From assembly GCF_037325665.1 (NCBI RefSeq), contig NC_090254.1, forward strand, positions 17,997,723-18,061,722: a stretch of DNA of 64,000 bases. Direction: 5' to 3'. Position 1 is the first letter of the stretch; the number at the start of each line of letters is the position of its first letter. Origin of the DNA: Littorina saxatilis. Lineage: Eukaryota; Mollusca; Gastropoda; Littorinimorpha; Littorinidae. Both the position numbers and the translations under genes were made by a program. This document shows, piece by piece, positions 35,066 to 64,000 of this stretch. The notes under the pieces are model-generated. The model ran no database searches and had not been told where the DNA came from. It worked only from the letters and a program-made list of their open reading frames with translations.

Positions 35066-38000
35066 CTTCCTGATGGTTTGACTGATAACAAAAATAGAGT
35101 GGTGTATAAACTACCTACAGAAATTCCAATGTCTGTGTTTTATGTTTTGCAGGAACTTCCGTTCAAGCACCTTATGGCTCAGGGCAGACCTGAACCTAGA
35201 TGGTGTGGAAATCCGGTGTTTGCCTGTCCAGGGTTGGACACCGTATAACTTAAGTGCCACCTTTACCTTCAAAGTCAAAGGTGATTTTTGTTTGCCTGTC
35301 TCCATGGGGAAGTGAGGGCCGAGTGTATGCGTGTTTTTATTTATCTTCATGTATGTGAAATTTTGTGTGTGTATGTGGAGACACATACATGTATATATAT
35401 GTATCCCGTTATTTGGTATCCACGCAATCTTTTGATTTTGTTTCTTTGCCTATTGTATCTGTGGTTTTTTTCTTCTTTTTTACATTTAGTCAAGTTTTGA
35501 CTAAATGTTTTAACATATGGGGAATCGAAACGAGGGTCGTGGTGTATGTATGTCTGTGTGTGTGTGTGTATGTATGTGTAGAGCGATTCAGAGAAAACTA
35601 CTGGACCGATCTTCATGAAACTTTACATGAGAGTTTCTGGGTATGATATCCCTGGACCTTTTTTTCTTTTTTTTGGATAAATGTCTTTGATGATGTCATA
35701 TCCGGCTTTTTGTAAAAGTTGAGGCCGCACTGTCACGCCCTCATTTTTCGATCAAATGGATTAAAATTCTGGTCAAGCAATCTTAGACAAAGGCTGGACT
35801 TTGGTATTGCATTTCAACTTGGAGGCTTAACAAGAAGAGCAAACGCTCGATCGAGTCACTTTCGCAGTTCTGAATATTATATGAGGCATCAGATGGACAG
35901 GAAGAAATTGCTATTCACAACACAATGAGTCACGTTCACATACAATTTGAGCCCGGTCACTTTTATAGTTTCCGAGAAAAGCCCAACGTTAAGTTGTGTG
36001 TTGCCGAACAGAAAAGGCTAGTTATCTCCCTTGTTTTTCTGATAACGTTCGTAAAAGGCTACAGATGTAAATACTTTGATGTAAAGAATAATCCTACAAA
36101 GTTTCAATCACATCCGATGAACTTTGTCAAAGATATAAAATGTCTAATTTTTCCTTTGACGCTGACCTGTGACCTTGAAAAAGGTCAAAGGTCAACGAAA
36201 CCATCGTTAAAGTGTAGAGGTCATTGGAGGTCACGACTAAACAAAATATGAGCCCGATCGCTTTGATAGTTTCCGAGAAAAGTCCAACGTTAAGGTGGTG
36301 TCTACGGACGGCCGGCCGGCCGGACAGACTAACACTGACCGATTACATAGTCACTTTTTCTCAAGTGACTCAAAAATTAATCAATGAGTTTGGTCATTAA
36401 AAATCAGAAAATTGTTATTAAAATTATTTTTTTATAAAACGATCCAAAAATAATTTCATTTTATTTGTCATCATTTTCTGATTCAATAAACATAAATATG
36501 TCATATTTGGATTAATAACCAGCTCTGAAAATTAGATATCTGAAAATTATGATAAAAATTAAATTTCTGCCATCGATTTAAAAACAATTTCACCTTATTC
36601 CTTGTCGGTTCCTGATTCCAAAAACATAAAGATATGATATATTTGAATTAAAAACAAGATCAGAAAGTTAAAACGAACAGAGATACAGAAAAGCGTGCTA
36701 TCCTGCTCAGCGCAACCACTACCGCACTACTCTGGATAGTCAATTTCACTGCCTTTGCCACGAGCGGTGGACTGACAATGCTACGAGTATACGGTCTTGA
36801 TGAGAAAAAAAATGCATTGCGTTCAGTTTCATTCTGTGAGTACAACAGCTTGACTAAATGTTGTATTTTCGCCTTACGCGACTTGTTTTCATGTAACAAA
36901 GGTAGAGTGCATTTCTAAGTGAAAAGTCTTTCCACAGTGCTGTCATTTTTGTTTGGTTTCTTTACTGTCTGTAATAACTCATAAGTTTGTTTTTTAATGC
37001 ATCTGGGTTTTTTTTCTGTGGTTTTATTCTACAACAGAGGCAGGGTGCATGCCAGATTGTTGGAATGGCGGGGTGTGTGACATAAGAACCTGTCAGTGTC
37101 TTCCAGGTTACACAGGCGCCTTCTGTGAAGAACGTAAGTCTCAGATAATTTAATGTGGACTTGTTCTTGAATATCACACTCACTAAGCTTGTTACGTTTG
37201 TTGAGCTAATTTTTAATATGAAGATTCAATATTTAATTGTTTACCATTTCAGCTAAGTCTTGTACAAAGAGAGTTAACTAAAGAACAGTTTTTGAACTGT
37301 AGAACATGAATGTTTAGAAGAAGAAAAAAAATGCACTTCTTGATGACAAATATCTTGAACCAGATATCATAGATGGGATTGGAGCATATAATCAGTTAAA
37401 CCTAGCGATGTTAAGATCCCTCATTTTAAGACTTTGCTTTGCGGGCGCAGTGGCGTGGTGGTAAGACGTCGGCCTCCTAATCGGGAGGTCGTGAGTTCGA
37501 ATCCCGGTCGCTGCCGCCTGGTGGGTTAAGCAGACCTGTTTACCCTTACGATTTTGGCGTAATTTATTACGATTTTCTGCAAAAAATACGCCATTCCGCT
37601 ATCCGTGTCAAGACTACGATTTTCATAAATAAAAAAAAATGTAAATAAAAAAAATAATTTTTTTTACATTTTTTTTTTTAATCAATTCACATGTTTGGCA
37701 TTGTTTTTTCAATGGCAAAATGGGGTGAAAAAGCACAGGACTGACCAGAGATCATGTCTGTCTGATAAGACGCTGGAGAGCCTTATTCTAGTGGTGAAGT
37801 CTCGCCCTCACTCATTCGGCAAGCAGTAGAGAAGCGCTTGACACACTGAAAAAGGCCTACTACGAGCAAAAGAAAAAGAATCAGTGATGCATGTGCTTTT
37901 GATGTGATCTTCGTTGAAATTATGATGACTACAAAAACTGACTGATGTGTTTTGTTTGTGAATGATGGATATAATGTGCATGATTGCGTTTCGCAGACAC

Positions 38001-39398
38001 AGTTGTCATGTGCGTTGTAATTGGCGACGAATGCTGGATGATTACTATTTTTGTGCCAGGATTACTATTTTTGGGGCTGAGCATTACTCCAAAACACTTA
38101 TGGGGGTAAACAGGTCTGGTTAAGAGTGGAGATTTTTCCGATCTCCCGGGTCAACTTATGTGCAGACCTGTTAGTGACTTAACCCCCTTCGTGTGTACAC
38201 GCAAGCACAAGACCAAGTGCGCACGGAAACGATCCTGTAATCCATGTCAGAGTTCGGTGGGTTATAGAAACACGAAAATACCCAGCACGCCTCCCCCGAA
38301 ATCGGCGTATGCTGCCTGAATGGCGGGGTAAAAACGGTCATACACGTAAAAATCCACTCCTGCTAAAAACATGAGTGAATGTGGGAGTCTAAGCCCATGA
38401 ACGAAGAAGAAGAAGAAGAAGACCTTGCTTTCTTGAGATCTTCTATTCGTAACCTTTGTAAAATGACCTCCATTTTAAGTCCTGATTTTCTCAGATTTTT
38501 GGTGCACAGAAAGGGGGGTACCACTGTAATAGGTTTGTCAAATTACAGACATCATCAGTCATGGTTTTCATGTTGCAAATACAGTATTGCAGGCATCATC
38601 ATAGTCATGGTTTCAGTGTTGCAAATACAGTATTACAGACATCATCATAGTCATGGTTCCAGTGTTGCAAATATAGTATTACCGACGTCATCATAGTCAT
38701 GGTCTTCATGTTGCAAATACAGTATTACAGGCATCATCATAGTCATGGTTTTCATGTTGCAAATACAGTATTACAAGCATCATCATAGTCATGGTTTTCA
38801 TGTTGCAAATACAGTATTACAGGCATCATCATAGTCATGGTTTTCATGTTGCAAATACAGTATTACAGGCATCATCATAGTCATGGTTTTCATGTTGCAA
38901 ATACAGTATTACAGGCATCATCATAGTCATGGTTTTCATGTTGCAAATACAGCATTACCGTACCGATGTCATCATAGTCATGGTTTTCATGTTGCAAATA
39001 CAGTATTACCGACATCATCATAGTCATGGTTTCAGTGTTGCAAATACAGTATTACAGACATCATCAGTCATGGTTTTCATGTTGCAAATACAGTATTGCA
39101 GGCATCATCATAGTCATGGTTTCAGTGTTGCAAATACAGTATTACAGACATCATCATAGTCATGGTTCCAGTGTTGCAAATATAGTATTACCGACGTCAT
39201 CATAGTCATGGTCTTCATGTTATACAGTAAGAATCTCAATGATTTCCTTGTGCAGCTCTCCAGACAACCCCCCAGACACCTTGCAAGAACAACTGTGAAG
39301 GTACCTCTGATGGCCAGACCCTCACCACAGGCAGAACTTTTTCACTAGAGTTCTTGCTATTGTGGGCCTTCCTCTTGACTTCCAATATACAGCTGTAA
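32202..39398 (+). CDS. Secreted, probably GPI-anchored protein with two Ig-like regions and one EGF-like module
   Basis: Exons 32202-32259, 32493-32909, 33857-34014, 34698-34762, 35153-35280, 37038-37133 and 39256-39398 total 1065 nt (354 residues). Exon 1 gives a signal peptide (MCFVRSATLLFLHSLSLQF). Exon 2 is one Ig-like region of about 139 residues, with C at LTIVCKPS and C at GYFECRV and N-glycosylation sites NFT and NLT. Exons 3-5 form a second Ig-like region (IELHCSAQ, FRWQY, VEIRCLPV). Exon 6 is a single EGF module with the six-cysteine pattern CMPDCWNGGVC ... CQCLPGYTGAFC. Exon 7 has a Ser/Thr/Gly stretch, then the hydrophobic end FLLLWAFLLTSNIQL with no basic tail, which favours a GPI signal over a transmembrane segment. 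I do not recognise an orthologue. Adhesion or immune recognition is possible but unproven. Confidence 0.84.
32975..33060 (-). repeat. Retroelement 3' end with (ATTG)n tail
   Basis: The minus strand reads GCGCTTAGAACTGTACCC ... then ATTGATTGATTG. The same end recurs at 55302-55365. In intron 2 of the Ig/EGF gene. Confidence 0.65.
33424..33664. repeat. Inverted-repeat element with GTGGGTC...GACCCA motifs
   Basis: An inner hairpin has arms of about 31 bp (GGGTCATGTACGACCCATAC and its inverse) around a loop of about 25 bp. The same GTGGGTC-x7-ACCCAT unit occurs two more times upstream in the element. The outer edges GGACAGTCCAGATGATG and CATCATCCGGACTATG also pair. In an intron of the Ig/EGF gene. 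Confidence 0.7.
34858..35064. repeat. (TG)n arrays separated by a repeated TTCTTGATGGTTTGAGTG unit
   Basis: Four TG tracts alternate with a near-identical 18-20 bp spacer, giving a higher-order repeat. In an intron of the Ig/EGF gene. Confidence 0.95.
35484..36885 (+). mobile_element. 1.4-kb repeat with CATTTAGTCAAG / CTTGACTAAATG ends
   Basis: It starts with the palindrome CATTTAGTCAAGTTTTGACT and ends CTTGACTAAATG, then TTTTCGCCTTACGCGACTTG. I recall this sequence type as frequent in caenogastropod data, but cannot check it here. No coding capacity. A second element (35831-36376) is inserted in it. Confidence 0.65.
35831..36376 (+). mobile_element. CAAGAAGAGCAAACGCTCG element, one internal unit (copy A)
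   Basis: The 5' part is CAAGAAGAGCAAACGCTCGA and the 3' end is a hairpin AGTCAC ... GTGACT, followed by CAAAAA. The body contains a unit of about 200 bp with GTGACCTTGAAAAAGGTCAA. Copy B (61850-62568) has two such units. The superfamily is not clear. No coding capacity. Confidence 0.75.
37441..38420 (+). repeat. SINE type C, split by a 588-bp TIR element
   Basis: The tRNA-like head has A box TGGCGTGGTGGTAAGACG and B box GAGTTCGAATCCC. Its 3' half (from GTGTACACGCAAGCACAAG on) is the same body as type B. The duplication GACTTTGCTTT/GACCTTGCTTT is at 37430-37440 and 38421-38431. In intron 6 of the Ig/EGF gene. Confidence 0.85.
37531..38118. mobile_element. 588-bp TIR element with 6-bp duplication GTTAAG
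   Basis: The ends are CAGACCTGTTTACCC and its inverse. GTTAAG is at 37525-37530 and 38119-38124. The other type C SINE (51861-52206, minus) shows the uninterrupted site GGTGGGTTAAGAGTGG. The interior is AT-rich and non-coding. Confidence 0.88.
38545..39228 (+). repeat. 46-bp tandem repeat, about 15 copies
   Basis: The unit contains CATCATCATAGTCATGG and CATGTTGCAAATACAGTATT at a regular 46-bp spacing, with occasional 2-6 bp indels. It ends about 25 bp before the acceptor of the last exon of the Ig/EGF gene. Confidence 0.95.
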
Positions 39399-40702
39399 AG
39401 AATGCACATCAGAGCAGTGATCGTGCTAGCCATGTTCAGATCCGGTTATTTTTTTACAAGTGCGAATCCTGCCTCTCAATCTCACAGAAACTGGTAACTC
39501 TGTTACTCAAATCAAGTCTAAAGCCTGTCATTAATGGGGCGAAGGCAGCTACGTGAAGTATACTTTGGGAAGCCTGCTGCATGAAGCTATAGCACTACAT
39601 TTTTAGTTAAAAATAACTTCGCGAAGTTGACTTCTGGTTGAATTGAGGACAGCCTTTAAATACAGTAGTTACATTGTAGTTACTTATCATGGGCACAACA
39701 TTTTCAAACAAAATGTTTGGTATGTGTGACCGGTTGTGGATTTTATTTCCAGCATGTTGAATTTTTGTTCCGGCAAAATACCAAAAATGTACAGTTGACA
39801 TGATCTCTGTCCCAGTGATGGCATTCTTCATGTGGAATTGAATTAAGCTGTTCACAATTTTGTATTGCTGTTAATGACAGTTCAATGAGGATTTGTTACA
39901 GTTTCATATGGCCAGTAGTAATTTTGAGATTTGGGCAGGCTTTATGGTAAAAATATTTAAACAGATGTTACACTTGTGCCTCTGCACATGCACATACATT
40001 GTACCTCAGCTTGTCTTTCCTTATTCAGTTTTTATTAAGAAAAAAGAAAAGAAAAAAAAACTTTTTTGCAAATGCTTACGGCTGTGATTTGTAAAACATG
40101 AACATTTTGTTCTCTTGAATATGCTTGAAGATGTTTATTAATGTTGTTTTTGATTTGTTCCAGGATCTTTAACATTCCATGACCTGTATTTTGCAAGCTG
40201 AACAGTTTACATGTACTGCATTCAGAATGAATTTGATACTTGCTTTTATGGCAATTTGTATGTTGTTTTTACTCAGGGTAATTTAATGGAATATAATATG
40301 CAGTTTTATGAAAACATATCAGATTTGTAACATATCAGACATACCTTTTTTTTTAATATATATTCTTTGGTTGCCTTTGCTCTAGTCTACCATTTTATAC
40401 TTGCATGTTATGAACATATGGTTTGTACTTTTATAAATGTGTATAAAACCTGCGTTAAACAAGTGATTATGTGTTGGTTTAAAGAAGCATGTGAAGAAGA
40501 TCAAGAAAGTGGAAACTATAGGCTGACCTCTCTTGTCAAGAATGTGCCATTAGTGTTATACTTCCCCACCCCCCCCCTCCATCCACACCACAAACAACCA
40601 TAGAGACAAGAAGCCAAATGAAGAGAAGCAGAAACAAACTGCATACCAAAGTCCGGGTTAACATCTAAAAGTAAACAACAACAAAAAAGCTGTTCATACA
40701 AC

Positions 40703-40738
40703 AATAAAACAAAACTAAGGGTCTTTGTAGACTTTATT
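40703..40738. terminator. Convergent polyadenylation signals
   Basis: A plus-strand AATAAA at 40703-40708 fits the end of the Ig/EGF transcript. A minus-strand AATAAA (TTTATT at 40733-40738) fits the end of TTI1. They are 24 bp apart and face each other. Confidence 0.55.
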
Positions 40739-41338
40739 AATCATATTGTACACATTTGCTTCCAATGCAGGAAAGCTTCAATCCATATATTCAAGCAGCA
40801 CTATGCCTTTGCGTAGACACTCGCACACTCACAGACATACTCATACACATGTACATATACACACACATAAAAACTCGCTCATTCTGAGGCAAATTATCAC
40901 ACAATGTGAAAAATCCCAAAGCACCATGTCTTGAGAGTCTAAAGGCCGAACATTTGCTGGCATGATTTTCAATGAAAAAAACACTTCCTGCGTCAATACA
41001 AAGTCAGGTGATGAAGAATTTTGCAAGAGTCTTGAATTATACATATCCTGGAAACATTTCACAAATTTATGTTACTCTGCTTTTCCACACTGTTCTACCA
41101 ACAATATAGGCTAGCATCTTTAACTCCTGAACAAGTACATTCACAAAATGTCTTCACTGATGCAAATTGTTTGATTATTATACTGCTAGAACATGCACAG
41201 TGTATATTCTCTGCTTCTGCTGTGAATTGTGAACATCTTCAGAGTCTAGGCAGTAGGGATGTATTATTTTTCTCCATGAAAAGGACAAACTTCTTCACTG
41301 ATGCTAGTTCGTCGATTGTTGTTCTATTGGAGCAAGCA

Positions 41339-41944
41339 CAGGGCTTCCCACTGACGCCCAACCCAGAGGGTCCTGGGACCCCCACTTTGAAGTTTTAGAG
41401 GGTCCTGGGACCCCCACTTTGAAGTTTTAGAGGGTCCTGGGACCCCCACTTTGAAGTTTTAGAGGGTCCTGGGACCCCCACTTTGAAGTTTTAGAGGGTC
41501 CTGGGACCCCCACTTTGAAGTTTTAGAGGGTCCTGGGACCCCCACTTTGAAGTTTTAGAGGGTCCTGGGACCCCCACTTTGAAGTTTTAGAGGGTCCTGG
41601 GACCCCCACTTTGAAGTTTTAGAGGGTCCCAAGAGTCCAGGGTAGTCTCAAAGAGCCTACTAATGATGCATTGACCAGGCGCAGCTACATCTGCGTCGGC
41701 TTTAGCCTCCTTTCCAATGTTGTTGCCGGGTGAAATTGGAATTGGTGCTTGCGATAGACTTAGCTGACGAATACAGTCTCAAAACAGTACTCTAGGGTAT
41801 GCACACTACCGTAAATTTACTGCGTCCCGGGAACGGCTCTTCTTCGGATTATCGCGTCCCCGGACCCCCTCCATGAATGCTTAGTACATTTTGTCGACTT
41901 CTAGTGCCTATGGGGCGCAGGAATGCACAGTATGGAGAGCCCTG
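41339..41944. mobile_element. TIR element containing a 32-bp minisatellite
   Basis: The ends are CAGGGCTTCCC and the inverse of CAGGGCTCTCC, and both flanks carry AAGCA/AAGCACA. A 32-bp unit (AGAGGGTCCTGGGACCCCC ...) is repeated eight times plus a part at 41365-41628. It lies in the presumed TTI1 3' UTR, inside one arm of a local duplication (41140-41290 and 41960-42030 share CTTCAGAGTCTAGGCAGT). Confidence 0.7.
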
Positions 41945-42026
41945 AAGCACAACACATAATCTGTGCTACTGCAGTTAAGTGTGAACCGTCTTCAGAGTCT
42001 AGGCAGTTGTGGTGTTTTTTTCTTCT

Positions 42027-64000
<21,974 letters not shown>

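Noticed and set aside
35484-36885. Helitron assignment for the hairpin-ended repeats
   Set aside because: A hairpin is present near the 3' end, but there is no CTRR end, no A/T insertion signature and no Rep/helicase coding sequence.
38545-39228. Regular repeat that could look like a CRISPR array (also 41365-41628)
   Set aside because: Uniform head-to-tail tandem repeats with no unique spacers, inside a eukaryotic gene region.

Overview
This is animal genomic DNA, almost certainly from a mollusc and most likely a gastropod. The evidence is five intron-rich metazoan genes with GT-AG introns, long CA/TG microsatellites, and a dense load of tRNA-derived SINEs, small terminal-inverted-repeat elements and LINE pieces of the kind common in gastropod genomes. 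The species call is an inference. There are no bacterial features, no CRISPR array and no convincing free-standing tRNA gene.

Layout. (1) 487-3293, plus strand: last four coding exons of a gene resembling the C-terminus of NEURL4. (2) 8712-12184, plus: a three-exon gene for an AURKAIP1/mS38-like mitochondrial ribosomal protein. Two near-identical 732-bp transposons lie in opposite orientation, one in its intron 1 and one just after its stop. (3) 15615-30646, minus: a complete 21-exon DNA ligase III gene (LIG3) of 1037 codons. It keeps the mitochondrial/nuclear double start and carries an extra PAR-binding zinc finger (PBZ) just before the BRCT domain. (4) 32202-39398, plus: a complete 7-exon gene for a secreted, probably GPI-anchored protein with two Ig-like regions and one EGF-like module, head-to-head with LIG3. 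(5) 42027 to past the right edge, minus: the last 19 coding exons of TTI1, tail-to-tail with gene 4.

I built the gene models by finding splice sites that keep the reading frame. The LIG3 exons sum to 3114 nt, the Ig/EGF exons to 1065 nt and the visible TTI1 exons to 2472 nt, all divisible by three and each ending in a stop. LIG3 (single-strand break repair, mitochondrial DNA ligation) and TTI1 (assembly and stability of ATM/ATR/mTOR-type kinases) both act in genome maintenance, but nothing shows they are co-regulated.

Most of the rest is mobile DNA. At least three SINE types are present. Two share one 3' body behind different tRNA-like heads, and their AACGCAGAAGAAGAAG tails resemble the 3' end of a LINE family in the window. 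Six full-length copies of one SINE have clean target-site duplications, so the family was recently active. Several insertions are nested, which gives relative ages and, in one case, an empty-site control for a 588-bp element with 6-bp duplications. Fragments of pogo/Tigger-like, JRK-like, hAT-like and possibly P-like elements are also visible.

The most interesting items are the PBZ finger in DNA ligase III, the triplicated penultimate exon of TTI1, the inverted transposon pair around the AURKAIP1-like gene, the SINE placed exactly at a LIG3 splice donor, the shared SINE/LINE tails, and the two element families with 6-bp duplications.
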